Below are positions 10,587-26,188 of a stretch of DNA of 64,000 bases, piece after piece. This DNA comes from Prosopocoilus inquinatus. Lineage: Eukaryota > Arthropoda > Insecta > Coleoptera > Lucanidae. The stretch covers positions 25,704,001 through 25,768,000 of the forward strand of contig CM069870.1 of the NCBI GenBank assembly GCA_036172665.1, given 5' to 3'. The position numbers and the translations under genes were made by a program. The notes under the pieces are model-generated. The model searched no databases and was not told the origin of the DNA. It saw only the letters and a list, made by a program, of their open reading frames with translations. Every line of letters begins with the position of its first letter. The stretch's first letter is position 1.

Positions 10587-11180
10587 ACTAGGGGCATTCA
10601 ACAAATAAATCGATTAATTTAAACGTCAGTGATATGTCGTGACAGGTGACCTATAATCTCTGGCAATAGCAACAATAAATTTAAATTTAATAACGCCGTT
10701 TTTTATCCCCGACATTGCTGATTCCGGTATCGATTTTTCTATGATTGCAACTTCTGTTGCCACCAATGAGCTGATACCACTTTCTGCGGCACTGCGCATG
10801 TCTCAAAAGAAGCATTACACGCTGAGGAATCCTATAAAACTGGAATAATAGCGCAATAGCACCTGTAAATGATGTATTTCTTCATACGGTCCAAATATAG
10901 TCTTTTGCACAAGGTATAATTTCACAATTTATTCATTAATCTAAGGCGGCTCATGTCTTCTGAGCATTGCACCAGGAAGCGGTAACATGTCATCGAAGTT
11001 GTCAGCGTATTTCTTTTTTAATTCCAAATATTTGAGATCCATTTTTTAAAGAGCGTGAGTCTTTTTTTTACTTATTTCTGAAATAAACAACTAGCAGACA
11101 TAATTTTATTCATATATGTTGAACGCTACACTGTATGTAATCATAAATCGATTGTGAATCGATTGTATACGTTGAATGCC
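10587..11180. mobile_element. TA-flanked inverted-repeat element (Harbinger-like ends?)
   Basis: Ends GGGGCATTCAAC... (from ~10590) and ...GTTGAATGCCCC (to ~11178) are inverted copies, each followed by AATCGATT blocks and flanked by TA. A degenerate second copy of the same end lies just upstream at ~10517. The class is a guess: the GGGGCATT start and short flank would suit PIF/Harbinger. Confidence 0.55.
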
Positions 11181-11314
11181 CCTAATGTTTTGATGGTGTA
11201 AACTGATCCCAAAACTGATGTTTCTAAACGTCACTCAAACTTCTCTAAATTTTGCTATGAATTTGTCAAATTTGACACTGACATCAAGACGATAGATGAA
11301 GGTTTGATTTAAGA

Positions 11315-12300
11315 TGACGATGATATTTGGAAGCGCCAGAGTGAGCTGATTACAACGGTATAGAGATATATTAATTTCATTGATAACTTTCTTAAAATAA
11401 TTTTTTTTCTTGAAGAATTTTGCAAAAATTCAGTCAGTTTGAATATGAATTTCTGATTACTGAGGTAACACAGACAAACGACTAACACGATATTTTTAGG
11501 ACTTTGGCCTTTATGAAAATGTGAACAAAATTAAGATATCTTTTTGCATTATACCGAGCGATCGATACATACGAAACTTTCGGTATCTCATTTTTTTTAA
11601 ATGGAACGGCCTACTTTTTATTTCAGAAATGGATAACACTTAAATGTAGCTTTTTGCTGATATAAGGTTATATACCTTTATTTTTAATATTTTCGTCACT
11701 AGAAATTTTCTTTTTATAAGTATTTCAATGGTCGGCGTTTTAAACTATACACCCAGTATTGCTACTTTCCTACCTAAATTCAATAATTCGAAGTCATTTT
11801 TCGATCATTTGATTCTACTTTCAAAGATTTCTAATTTAAATACCCCCGCGATGGGATTTATTTTACCAAAAATAATTGAAAAACAGACCATTGAAATACT
11901 TGTAAAAAGAAAATTTTTAGTGACGAAATTATTAAAAATAAAGACATATAACCTTATATCAGCAGAAAGCTACATTTAAGTGCTATCCATTTCTGAAATA
12001 AAAAGTATGCCGTTCCGTTAAAAAAAAAATAAGATACCGAATGTTTCGTAAGTATCGATCGCTCGGTATAATGCAAAAAGATATCTTAACTTTGTTCACA
12101 TTTACATAAAGGCCAAAGTCCCAAAAATATCGTGTTAGATTTTCGTTCGTCTGTGTTATCTCATTAATCAAAAATTCAAATTCAAACTGACTGATTTCTT
12201 GAATAATTCTTCAAGAACGAAAATTTATTTTACGAATGTACTTCAATGAAATCAATATATCTTTATACCGTTGTAATCTGCTTATTGCGGCGCATCCACA
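11315..12300. mobile_element. long foldback element
   Basis: Two arms of about 390 bases (≈11345-11740 and ≈11888-12283) are reverse complements with moderate divergence, around a ~150-base spacer. Matching landmarks are GATTACAACGGTATA on the left and TATACCGTTGTAATC on the right, and ACCGAGCGATCGAT on the left and ATCGATCGCTCGGT on the right. The outermost ends are blurred. Overlapping short open frames are by-products. Confidence 0.8.
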
Positions 12301-13393
12301 TATCTAAAAATATACAGGTGTTGCCATTAAAAAGAATTAGTTTCCACGAACCACCATTTTTCTGATCACTCTGTATACTTCAAAATAATTTTACAATATG
12401 CCGCGTATTGTCGATTTTTTTCCTATAGGCCTCAGAAGAAATACGCATCGTTGGGCCACCCTGTACATTGTTTCTGCAACAAAAGTAGCCCAAACCGGGC
12501 CAGCCGGCCGCCAAATAAGATTTTTAAACATCAAATGTCTGAAATGAAGCTCAAATGGCGGAATTTCGCCCAATCTCTGGTAACCCTGATTAAGACCGCT
12601 AGCAACTATTCGAAGATGAAACGCATAAACCCCAACATCAAGTCTTAATATCTTTGAGAGCTGCTATAAAAGAATGCGACATAAAACATTGGATTCCATA
12701 AAAAGCGATTTTATCTCCAGTAAATAGGATCATATTTGTCACTATATTTACTTTTATTGTGGCGTAGCAGTTGTGTGGTATAAAAAAAAACACACGTTTG
12801 ATTTATTTATTTTTTTGTGTGTGTTAAAAGTGACGTGGCCAATCTTTTTTTCTCTTTTTCTTATCTTCTCATCTTTTAAGAAATGGAATTTGGATCCGAT
12901 TAAATTGAATAACTCTCTTAAAATTCCGAACGCGTTCTAGTAACACGTCGCGGACAAGGCAAATTGAATATTAGTTTGCTCAAGCATTAAGAACCCAATA
13001 TTCTGTTCCAGTTCGTGCTTCAAATATGCTCGGAATAATTGGTGTTATTATTGACCTTCCTTCGTAAATCTGGTTATAGTTCGGTTCAGAAGTCTATATG
13101 TATAGCGCTAATGCATGCGTGCATATTCATCAGACGGAAATGACTTCTAGAGTAAGCCATCCGCTATGTAAATGCCACTTCGCATCGGTTTTGTAATATC
13201 CTGATCCAGAGTTGAACATGTTCATCGTATGAACGAAATACGTACGGCAAATTCAGCAGGCACTTGCAAAACAAGGGCGTATTGTGCAGTCACAATTGAA
13301 CGAGCGGGATAGATTTCGTGAGCTGGTTAACCTCCAGTTTAAATTAACATTTCGCGAGGAATACAAATGAGAAAACTTAACAATCTCATGCAG
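12301..13393. other. gene-free stretch
   Basis: No gene seen. A sequence ending in GGGCCACCCTGTA at ~12448-12462 looks like a solitary end of a TA-type inverted-repeat element. Confidence 0.4.
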
Positions 13394-15544
13394 TACAGGG
13401 TGGATTTAAATTCGATGTCTCTTATGGGCATCCCCGTAACTATAAGTGATAGGAAAAAACTAATGGCCAAGACGCGATCTCTTTTTTGGAGATTAAGTCA
13501 AAACCGTAAACAATAATTGGCTATCTTCTTTTGTTTTCAAGTTATGGGCAAAAATTGACATTTTCGACTTTTCTTTTTTCGGTCATGTCTCGTTTATTTT
13601 TAGAGATATTAGAAAACTGTTTGATCATTATTAGAACACATTTTGGAATACAATTCAGTGGTGTAGTTTATTTTTTAATATTTACTTAAATTTTTGAAAT
13701 ATAAGATAAAGTTGTTTTTTTTTTTTTTTAATGGAAATCATAGTAGGCAATGCCCTCATTAAATAGAGATGTTTTTCCTGTTTATATATACTTTGTTGGG
13801 TTTATTTTTTATAATTAATAGGAAAAACTGTCATTTTTATTATTATCCTTGCGTTAATATCCTAGTCTCAATAGGCTGAGTTCAATACTGTGCCGATTTT
13901 TGTTTTGCAAAAAATTTTAACGAAGCTTTGAAATATTTTCACAGTTTTGGCTGCCTAAATAATTTCCCATTCGCGTTAATTTTCGGTCGCGTTAATATTC
14001 ACTTAAATTTTCAAGCTAAAACATAAAGTTATATTTTTTTTGTTTTCAAAAATGTATACTTTGTTAGGTTTATTTCTTAAAATTAATAGGAAAAACTATC
14101 ATTTTTATTATTATCCTTGCATAAATATCCTAGTCTTAGTAGGCCGGGTTCAATGCGGAGCCGATTTTTTTATTTTATAAAATTTTAACGAGCTTTCAAA
14201 TCTTTTCAAAGTTTTGGCTGCGTAAATAATTTCGTATACGCGTTAATTTACAAATTTCCGTTTCATCGTTTTGAGCGACCGTTCTAATAAGAGTTCCCGT
14301 CTGACTTTCTATTGAAAATCAGTTTATCATTTAATTTATAGAAAAATTATTTTCAATCTTTAAACAGTCAAAATTGCACGAATACTCAACGTTTCACTAT
14401 CGGTTTATAGCTTCGTTAGGAAGAAACGTTGAACGTTCGTGCAATTTTCAGTGTCCGTTTAAAAGTTGAAAACAATTTTTATACAATTTCCATTGGACAA
14501 GAAACGACTTTAATAAAAAATTTGTAATTGAAGTCGACTCTTGTTCGATGAAATATGTGAGAGAAAATAGTATTTAAACTTTAAAATGGACACTGTGAAA
14601 TCGCAAGAACACGCTACGATTCGCTATCGCTTTATAGTTTCGTCAGGAGTGAAAAAATGTAAACAAACAAGTTGTCAAGAGAAGCGAAAAGGTAACATGA
14701 TTTTACACTAAAATAGAAGTTGTTCGAATAAATATAAAGGTAATAATAACTAAATTAGAACTAAATTAAGATTTCGTTTTTTTGTTTCTCTTGAGTTATA
14801 TTTTATTAAAAACACGAAAAACAAAAATAAACACACAAATAGTAAAATATAAAAAAAATCGGACATGTATCAAACTAAATTTGCGTGCATTTATATTTAA
14901 TAAAAACGAAAAAAGGTTTTGACAGATCGGTCGCGATGCATGCTACATTTCTCAAACGGAATTTTGTAAAATCAAGTGAATGTGAAATTCTTTACGTGGC
15001 CAAAACTGCCAAAAGGTTTGAAAGTTCATTAATATTTAATAAAAACAAAAAATGTCGGCACTGTAGCCTACTGAGACTAGGATACGCAAGGCTAATAGCA
15101 AAAATGGCATTTTTCCTATTAATTATAAGAAATAAACCCAACAAAGTATATATTTTTGAAAACAGAAAAAAAAATCTCTATTTAATGAAGGCATTGCCTA
15201 CTATGATTTCTATTTAAAAAAATAAAATTTTATGTTATAACTTGAAAATTTAACTAAATATTAAAAAAGCAACTACACCACTGAATTGTATTCCAAAAAG
15301 TGTCCTAACAATGATCAAACAGTTTTTTAATATCTCTAGAAACAAACGAGATATGACCGAAAAACGAAAAGTCGAAAATGTCAATTTTTGCCCATAACTT
15401 GAAAACAAAAGAAGATAGCCAACTTTTGTTTAGGCTTTTGACTTAATCTCCAAAAAAGAGATCGAGACTTGGCCACTAGTTTTTTTCTATCTCTTATAGT
15501 TACGGAGATGCCCATAAGAGACATCGAAATTAATCCATCCTGTA
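13394..15544. mobile_element. 2.15-kb inverted-repeat element
   Basis: Begins TACAGGGTGGATT and ends ...AATCCATCCTGTA. The terminal arms (13394-13740 and ~15200-15544) are ~350-base reverse complements; matching inner segments at 13780-13870 and 15050-15200 extend the palindrome. The block around 13780 is repeated in direct orientation at 14045. Two small foldback segments with hammerhead-like motifs lie inside at 14365-14460 and 14600-14700. No transposase found. Confidence 0.85.
14365..14460. repeat. short hairpin with hammerhead-like motif (decayed)
   Basis: A ~20-bp stem (ATTGCACGAA.../...TTCGTGCAAT and TCAACGTTTC/GAAACGTTGA) encloses, on the - strand, CTAACGA, a stem ending in GATAGT, and GAAACGTT. 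The conserved G of the CTGANGA core is changed to A, so this copy should be inactive. Confidence 0.45.
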
Positions 15545-16100
15545 CACACTTGTACTATTAATATTATTACCTTGGCACCTTTTTTATTAACGGCGCGGCA
15601 GTAACAAATACTTACATCAAATTTTATTTAAACTTCCTGGAATAGTATACAGTTTGTCCCCGGATAGACTCCGCGATACGGATAATAGACGAATAGACGA
15701 AAAATGTTTGACGTTGAATTTCTTCATGGAAGCGGAATTAACACAAGAAGAAATAAAATCTGTGCAGGTAAAGCCTGCCTTTCGTTTGAATTTAGAGAGA
15801 TATGCCAAGGTCCAATGTCCAATAACGCAATATATACAGGGTGTACCACTTAAGACGGATTCTTTCATACCTCTCTGGTTATTAAATTTACGAAAAAATA
15901 TTTCAAATGAAAGTTTCACAGGGTCATGTGGAGCATATTTTAAAATTAGTTTGACGCGTACAGAGTGTTCCGTTTAGCCTAGGCGTTAGGTCACTTCGTT
16001 TTTTTAAATGGAACACCGTATATATTTTTACATTTTCGGATTCGACACTCGTTAGTATTAGGGTTAGCTTTGTAGACAGTAGGTACTATCGATTTATTTA
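15545..16100. other. gene-free stretch with solitary element end
   Basis: A TATACAGGGTGTACCACTTAAGACGG-like element end starts at ~15835 and a matching GGAACACCGTATA end is at ~16008-16022, so a small ~190-bp inverted-end element may sit here. The overlapping open frames (15617-15977) have no known domain. Confidence 0.4.
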
Positions 16101-17000
16101 CTTATTTTTATAAATGCGTTTCAGCCAAGTATGACTCATCATATAAGAGATGCATAATCTCAGTGAAAAAGCTTATACAGATGCAACTACGCAAACGACC
16201 TTTTGCATTTGGTTGCCTATCCTGGCGTTTCTTAATTCTTAAAAAAATCTAATTTTTTATTACTTTTTACTAACTATTTTTATCCTGCCGTTAAATTATA
16301 CACTGTAACCACATATCTGTATTTATAGATTGTTGCGAATACTTGACGACCTGGTGCTACCTTTGCAGTCGTAACGGAATAAAGATTTATTACTATTATT
16401 ACTGGTTAAAGGTAATCAAGTAATCAATAATTTTATTTTTCGAAGTCTATTACGTATTTCTTTTCTGAAATTAGGAAGAATTGTTTTCATTTCAAAATAG
16501 GAAAACTCAGTAATCTCAGACAATCGTGAAAGTTTAAAATTAAGTGTTTTGAGAATTCTTTTGAACATTAAAAAAGAAATTGGAAAGTTGCATAATCTCA
16601 GTGAATCGCGTAAAATTTATGACGTTTCCAATTTAAAGAAATTGTTAAGACCTTCAGTGTAGGGAGCCGTGCAAACGACTGTGTTGATTCGGTTGCCTAC
16701 ATTAAGGCGTTAATACAGGTGGAAACTAAAAGATTAAAAATAATTAATAATTTTGGCATGTCTGAAATGATTTCATTTCCTGAAATCAAGAAGAATTGAA
16801 AATTTGTTTAAACGTTTAAGAATTTGGAAAATTGCACAATCTCCGAATGTGAAAGTTTATATTTCGTGACAAGAACTATTCTTACCGCCTTGAATACAGG
16901 CAATCATGCAAACTACCGCGTTTACAGGCTTGCCTATACTAAGGTTTTCGTATTGAACAAATCTAACATTTATTTTTAAACAAAATCCTTTTGTTGAATG
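16100..17000. repeat. tandem hairpin-repeat cluster 1
   Basis: About three degenerate units. Each has a hairpin built from CGCCTTnAnTGTAGGCAACC and GGTTGCCTACATTAAGGCG halves with ~28 bases between, and a linker containing TTGCATAATCTCAGTGAA. Hairpins are near 16165-16220, 16645-16710 and 16890-16950. Related clusters are at 22690-23400 and 33990-34560. Confidence 0.65.
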
Positions 17001-19205
<2,205 letters not shown>

Positions 19206-20000
19206 TCATTCGAGATAAACGTGTAAATCATTTTGTCTCTGCGGTTTAGTTTAGTTATTACGCAATTACTTATTATTATTATTATTTCTTATTGAAACCG
19301 AGTAGGTTCGATTAATTTAAATTATATTACTTCGTCAGTATCAAAATACTTTTAGACTTTATGGATTTACGTGTAGTATGGTAGCGGTGAAATGTAACAT
19401 AACAAAGTCAAACAAGAAAATACAAATATATCTATTTTTGAAATATTAGTTTTTGTAATGTTTAAATAACATGTTGTGGTTGTGTAAAACGTGCACCGGT
19501 TACTTATGTCATGAGATACTTCTTTAGTAATACATACATTTTAATTAATTCTCGTTTACTCTAGAGACTTCATTCCAAAAATATTATTAAACCTGTCGCC
19601 TGTTTACAGGCGAGGAGGTGTTGGTCATGCTTCTTAAAATAGTGATATTTTCTTAGTATGTATTTATTTAAAAAGGTAAGGTGCATATGATATTCGGTGT
19701 GACATCTAAGCTAACTGCCTGCCCTCTCTGGCAAATCTTGAGTTATTTCGAAGAAACATCTAATTGTTCAGGGAGTAACTAAGAAGGGCGGTTGTTTAGA
19801 TCAACTCGCACACCCGACTCAAAGTTGAATCACAATGTATAATTTTTTGTGAATAAATTATTTAGTACCCTATTTGCCGCATGTAATTTATAAATCTTGT
19901 GATGATGAAACAGTGATGTGTAAAATGTAATCGTGTAAAAGTACAAAGTTGTTTAAATAATAAATAGGCAAGAAAATAATTTGCTTTGGACAACACGTTG
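19206..20000 (+). other. rl: likely 3' UTR of the MAP kinase gene
   Basis: Follows the TAG at 19203-19205. AATAAA polyadenylation signals are at 19852-19857 and 19959-19964. No other gene seen before the inverted-repeat element at 20167. Confidence 0.55.
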
Positions 20001-20166
20001 AGAAAGTTTTTATTTTAATTTATTTTTTTTCTAGCGTAATTAAGAGTAAAATCTGTTTGGAGTTTATACATCTGAAGCTCCACAGTATTAAATTTGTAAT
20101 TGTTTAAAAAAAGCTTTACTTTGTTTTGTATTTTTTTTCAATTTCCTTTTGTCAATTCGTTATTTA

Positions 20167-21167
20167 TACAGAGTGGTGATAAAGTCCCGCAACACGCCCA
20201 TAATTTGTTTATTTAAATTTTTTTTACAAAATCCTGAAACAGGAAAATTTTTAATTTTAAAAAGCCACATGCTAGTGTAAGAACTTTTTCTTGATCGTCA
20301 TTTGTCTTTCCACCGTGACGTCAACATGATTTTTTTAAATGACAACCATGACTTTTTAGTTAAAATGTAGATGTCAGTTAAATGTTAACATAAAAAAAAT
20401 AATACCTTACATAATATTTTTTTGGAAAAAATGAGCGTATTATTTAATAAAATAAAAATTATTTCTTGCCTTCATTTTGAAATCAACAAGCCTATAATTT
20501 GTTTATTTGAAGTTTTTTTTTTCGGTAATCCTGAAACAGGTAAATTTTTAATTTTAAAAAGGCAAATCTTTTCTTGAGTCATTTGTCTTTCTGCTGTGAC
20601 GTTACCCTGATTCTTTTAAATGACGAGCCAAGCTTTTTAGTCGAGATTTGGATGGTCCTTCATGTAATTAAATGCTCATATAAAAAAGACTATTATCTTA
20701 CATAATGTTTTTTTGGAAAAAATAAATTATTTCTTATGATTGTTTTAAAATTAAAAACAAAAACTAATAATTAATTAACAAAAATATTCAAATTGTTCGC
20801 TACGAATTAATTTGCACTGCATTCTTTTTACTGCACGTGCAACAATTTCTGGACTGATATTTTTGCATTTCTACACGAATTTAATGCTTCTTTTTCCAAA
20901 AAAATTTTTATGTAAGGTACTAATCTTTTTATATCAGCATTTAATTAACGTGAAGGACCATCCAAATCTCGACTAAAATGTTAGGATTGTCATTTAAAAA
21001 AAAAATCATGGTGACGTCATAGCGGAAAAACAAATGACGATCAAGAAAAGATTTTTACGCTTACATGTGCCTTTTTAAAATTAAAAGTTACCTGTTTAGC
21101 GATTTTGCAAAATACTTCAGATAAACAAATTATACGCTTGTTGCTGCACTTTTATCACCACTCTGTA
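20167..21167. mobile_element. 1-kb TA-flanked inverted-repeat element
   Basis: Ends TACAGAGTGGTGATAAAGT and ACTTTTATCACCACTCTGTA are inverted. Arms extend ~180 bases (matching landmarks CTTGATCGTCATTTGTC and GACAAATGACGATCAAG-like). A second, internal copy of the left arm lies at ~20490-20680. No transposase, so a MITE-like element just downstream of the MAP kinase gene. Confidence 0.8.
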
Positions 21168-22689
21168 TATATTTTTCTTGTTTCTGTTTTCCACTATTTA
21201 CTCTTCGTCTTCAAAGTTTTCTACCTCCATTTTTTTTGCTTCTATTTTACATCCACTTTTTTTTTCAATAAAACTTTGTTAAACTATATTATTTTTTATT
21301 TTCTTATTTTCAAATTTCTCAATCCTCTCATTCATCAAGTTCATTTTTGTTCTAAATTTCATGTTTTCTTCCTGCAGTTATGTACTTTCTTGCTTTATTC
21401 TTAGCAATTCTTTCTGGACGTGTTTTCGCTTTGTTTCTTTCGTGATTTTGTTAATTTGCCTGGCCATTTCCTAAGTACATTTATTTTATTTTAGAATCTT
21501 ACGCTATTTAAAACCTTAAATCTTAAATTATAGGTGGCAGAATAAAAATATTAATGTTATTTTTATTAAAACTAGAAACTTCTTGCCTATCTCTGAACAA
21601 AACATTTGAATACTAAAGATTTTACTCTTAGTTATTTTGGATGATTTAAGAACGTAATTTTTTGTAATTGTTTGCAACGAAATGAAAACGAGAGTGAATG
21701 TTTTGTCGTCACAAATCACGCACACATAAAATATCAAAACTAGTTTAATCATCGATGTTTCTCTCTCTCTAAATGTTTCCACCCTAATTTGTAAATAGCT
21801 ATCAAAATAAAAGTACATAATGTTTTTTATCTGTGATTTATCACTTTGTTCTGATTCTTCGTCAGTGTGTGGTGTATTATCCATTACGTAGATGCTAGGT
21901 AACTTTCGTTTGTGTGTACCTACCGTAAGGAATATCTTGAAATCATTACTGAAATCTAAGTGTAGTGTTCTTTGTTATTAAGCATAACCTTGTTATACTA
22001 CTACTATTACTATTACTAAATACCTTGAGCACGCAGGTAAAAGGTGTGAGACGTGCATCTAACTGTACATATAATACATATTATAGTTATAATTGTGATA
22101 GTACTACAAGTAGACGGGTAGGTTTATTTAGTATATTTTTTAAAACGAATATTTTATTAGTGCTTTCCCATTAAGATTGCTGCTTTCTGAACGGATGTGT
22201 TGAGAGGAGGCATTTTCGAAATTTTCATGCGATCGATTTTCTATAAAATAATTAAATCAATTCGAAATTCAACTTCACGCACACACAACAAATCATATCT
22301 AGAAGCAATTGATTTTTGGATTTTCAAGTGAATGTGTATTTAATGATTTTATGTTAGGAAAAGATGGCCTAAATAAAACATTTTTTCTTGTTACATAAAT
22401 GTTGTTAATATTACTGTTAATAGCATGTTACATTCTTAGTCTTCATGGTCACATGCGTATGTAGCTCTTATAAATGTATTATTAAATGATATAAGTAAAC
22501 GTGCTGACTTTTTCATTCTTAAACTCGCATCAGACGAAAATCTATAACACAAAAAGGAGCAAATTTTATTATCTCAGGGGAGATGGTTTAAATTTTAGTT
22601 ATTATTAAACTGATCAGGGAACATTACAAATGATCGTGAATTGCTATTTAGTGGATAAAGGGCACTTAACATCAACTTTGGCTAGAAAA
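21168..22689. other. gene-free stretch
   Basis: No gene recognised. Very T-rich at 21170-21400. Open frames at 21528-21884 and 21965-22174 carry no known domain and no splice support. Confidence 0.45.
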
Positions 22690-23400
22690 GTGGCCTTTAG
22701 AATCCCAGTCGAAAGTTACATTTTTAACAAGAATGTTGTGTGGAGGCAACCGCACAAACGAACTGTATATTTGGTTGCCTATCTAAGGCTTCTTAATATT
22801 TGAATAAGTTTAATTTCTTTTTGTTTAAACACATACATTAAATTAATAATAATTAAACTTTTTAAAGGTTATCAATAATTTTGTTTTTCTAAAGTTTATT
22901 ATTTCTTTTCTGAAATTAGAAGAATTGGAAAACTATTTTCATTTAAAAACAGGAAAACAATAATTTCAGGCAAACGTGAACATTTACAAGTTTTTTGAGA
23001 ATAGACTTGTTTTGAATATTAATAAAGCAATTAGGAAAGTTGCATAATCTCAGCGAGTCGCGAAAAAGCCGTTCTTAATTTAAAGCAATTGTTAGGACCT
23101 TCAGTATAGGTAGTCGTACAAACGACTGTGTTGATTCAGTTGCCTACATTAAGGCATTAAAACAGGTGGAAGTTAAAATAATAAAAATAGGAATAAGAAT
23201 TGGACATTTAAAAAAATGCTAAAATTGCATAATCTCAGTGAAATGTGAAAGTCTAATTCTTTTGGTAGGGAATTACCAAAAGAATTATTCTTACCGCCTT
23301 TAATGTAGGCAACCATACAAACAGTCGAGTTCACTGGTTTCCTCATAGTAATTGAACAAATCTATTTTTTTTTTAGATAGGCGAGAAATGCGAAGTTGTA
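22690..23400. repeat. tandem hairpin-repeat cluster 2
   Basis: Three degenerate units of the family described at 16100-17000, with hairpins near 22742-22792, 23098-23155 and 23295-23345. The linkers again contain TTGCATAATCTCAG. Located between the MAP kinase gene and NCBP3. Confidence 0.65.
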
Positions 23401-24097
23401 CATGAATGTAACTCTCCTATTAGTTGTATTCTTTTATTTATTTTATTAAAACAGCAATTAGCGCCGATTGGGGTCAACTTTGAAACGTTTTGTCGTCTGC
23501 TGGTTGTGTAATACTAATACATTTTCCGCCTATCAATAAAAAATGGAGTACAGTTATAAACGGTTTTGCGAAACAATACAAAATGTTTTCAGTTTTTGTT
23601 ATGCCCAAATGATTTGACAACTTTATCAGAGTTTAAATTTTTACTAATCGATTTTTCTCGTTTAAAATAAATCCTAGCGGATCATTTTTTCTTCAAATGC
23701 AATGCCGAGTAAATCGAGAATTTTGAATTTTCGAATGTTCCAAATCACGGTTTTAAAAAGAAGTTTCTTCCCCGTAAACCTTTGCTCATTCATGCCAACC
23801 ATGAAGCTATTGATTTAAAAAGAAAATGATTCAAATGATTGTGAATTGCTGCTTTGAACTCTGAACATTAAATAGTCGAGTTCCCGGGCAAAGTAAACCA
23901 TCATTTAATAATTCAAAGGGAGATAAGACCAATTAAAAATGATATAATTTCACGCAAAAAAAATATAAATTACAAAAAAATGCAGATTGTACTAATATAT
24001 GTACATTATATTGATATCATTGAAAAATAGTATCAACCGAATTATGTACACTCTTCACGATGATAATAATAAAATAGAAACAATTTCTGAATGTGAA
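23401..24097. other. intergenic, includes NCBP3 3' flank
   Basis: No gene seen. NCBP3 ends at 24098 on the - strand, so part of this is expected to be its 3' UTR. A weak ATTAAA-type signal on the - strand lies near 23906. Confidence 0.4.
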
Positions 24098-26188
24098 TCA
24101 CTGCTTCTTAAAATGATCGTTACTGATTTCAATTCTCAGTGGACTCCTGTGTTCTTTTTGATTAAAATTGGGCTCTCCTTCGAAACCCGGCCTGTCGGTG
24201 ATTCTCTCTGGCTTGCTTGGGGCATCAGAATTTCGAAACTCGGATAAACTTTCCTCAGTGTCGGAACTTTCGACAGAATCGTCGGAGCTGCTCTCGCTGC
24301 TACTCGTCTCGCTTTCACTGCTTGTAGATTCCTTTCGTATTCGAAGCTTCCCCTCAGACACGGTTTTCAATCGTTCCCTTTCTGAATGAATTCGAGACCA
24401 GACTGTCGATGCAACCGCCGGTTTTTTCTGAGTTTTGATTACAACAGCTATTTTACTTTTTGGTTTATGGTTGTTGAAACGATCTTCATAATACTCCTCC
24501 CTTCTTCGATTTTCTTGCCTGTCTGAGTGCAACCTCATTTCGTAATGCTCTGATGGTGATTTATGTCTTCTACGTTTCTCATCTTTGCTTTCTTTTTCTA
24601 CCAATTTCCTACTTCTGTGATGTCTTTCAACTAATTCTTCTTCTACACTGCTCGCTTTATTTCTCTCCGTTTCAGTTTTATCACTGCGTAACCTCTTGTT
24701 TCTGTTTTTTAATTTTGAACCTAAATCAGTTTCATTATCTTTTTCTTCAAGCTTTACCGTGACTTTGTTCTTTTTCGATGCCACCTTTAAAATGTTCCTC
24801 AAGTCTTCCATGCTACTTTCTTTCTGAAGACTCTTAGCCATTTTTAATTCTTGTAATTGTCGTTTACGCTTGATTTTTTCTTCTTCTTCATCTGCGTACA
24901 TTCGCATTCTCGGTACCTTGGTTTTCTTTTCCATGTTACCTTCTTCAGACTTACTGGTGCCTGGTTCCAAAGATCTTTTAAAACCTAATCTGTTCATTAT
25001 GTCAGACTTGGTTGTCCTCGGGTGAGATACCAAACTATTTGGCTTTGGGACACTTTCGACTTCCCGCTCGCAATAATGAGCATCTTCATCCCAGTTCAAT
25101 GCCAATGCACCCCAAGGATTTTTTGAATCATCAGCAGCTACCTTCTTGTCTCTTTGGATGTCTCTGTTACGGTCGAATATGCCTTTGAATCTTTGCTTGC
25201 GACTTTCCGTTATTATTCCTTTCATGCCGCCAAAATTTGGATTTCCATGTTTTTTATAGTACTCACTAAATTTTTCCGCTTTCAACGGTTTCTTATCTGA
25301 CTTAAAAGCAAACCTTAAGAGTATGAATTTACACTTTGGATGTGGCACTCCTAATCTCCAATATCCAGGAGGAATTGGAACCGTAATATCACTAATATGC
25401 ACGTATGCATTCGTTGCGTCTTCTTTATAATCATCTTGCAGTTCCACTTCTCTATTTGTATTTTTCAGTAAGATACTACGACCTTCATTTTCTTTGTTTT
25501 CCGTTTCTTTGGAATCCAATTCTTTCACGAACGGATCACAAGGACCTTCAACCGGCATACCTTTTATCGGTTTCGAAAGGAAGAACAATGCCCTGGCAGA
25601 TGATATTTTGTCATTCCACACGATGTTACAACTTTCGTCATTTATCCATTCTATACCAGCCGGTCCATATTTGCCGAAATATTCAAACACATCTTCTGTA
25701 CTCAACTCATCGGTTCCTCTCATGTGAATCGCTTCGAATCTTATGTCCTTTTCTTCCTCTGTCGTTATTCCTAAGGTATCGTGCAGTTCTTGCAGCTGCT
25801 CGTCAGTGAAATTATTTAAATCACTTGGGTTTAAAGCAAAGCGTTTCGCTCTTTCCAGGAGCTTACTCTGCTCTTCCTTGTCGAAGATATTGATGCCAGT
25901 GGTGAAGCCACCATTCGAGTTTGGCCATATCTAAAAAGATGATGCAAATTATCACGTACATTATTATAGAGATGATTACGATGGTGATTTACACACCCTC
26001 TGCGTTGGTACAGGTCTGATTATTTGTTGCTGCTGGGGATTCGTGGGGAGTGTTTCCATGTCGTTCGTATCGCTAATTTCACCTTCTTCTTCCTCATCTT
26101 TCTTTTCTTCGCCGTCAACATCCATCGCTTCCACTAAATTATTGTGAATTTCTATACGTATGTTTGGCCTCATTGTTGACTCCGCCAT
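24098..26188 (-). CDS. NCBP3: nuclear cap-binding protein subunit 3
   Basis: NCBP3 (formerly C17orf85/ELG) binds the 5' cap of RNA polymerase II transcripts in the nucleus with the large cap-binding subunit NCBP1 and links to TREX and export factors. Exon 1 is 26188-25997 and exon 2 is 25930-24098, phase 0, 674 residues. The start is the ATG of MAESTM in a good context (AAAATGG). After an acidic N-terminal region (EEKKDEEEEGEI) comes the family's signature NGGFTTGINIF and ERAKRF, then the RRM-like domain (STEDVFEYF, GPAGIEWINDESCNIVW) and a second conserved block (YYKKHGNPNFGGMKGI). The C-terminal half is charged, ending in a Ser/Glu-rich tract. The human family's WLDD RNA-binding motif reads WIND here. 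It lies head-to-head with SMPD4. Confidence 0.95.

Noticed and set aside
15654..15977. Possible upstream MAP kinase exon ending at a GTAAAG donor
   Set aside because: The translation does not resemble any ERK N-terminal segment, and half of it is a transposon end.
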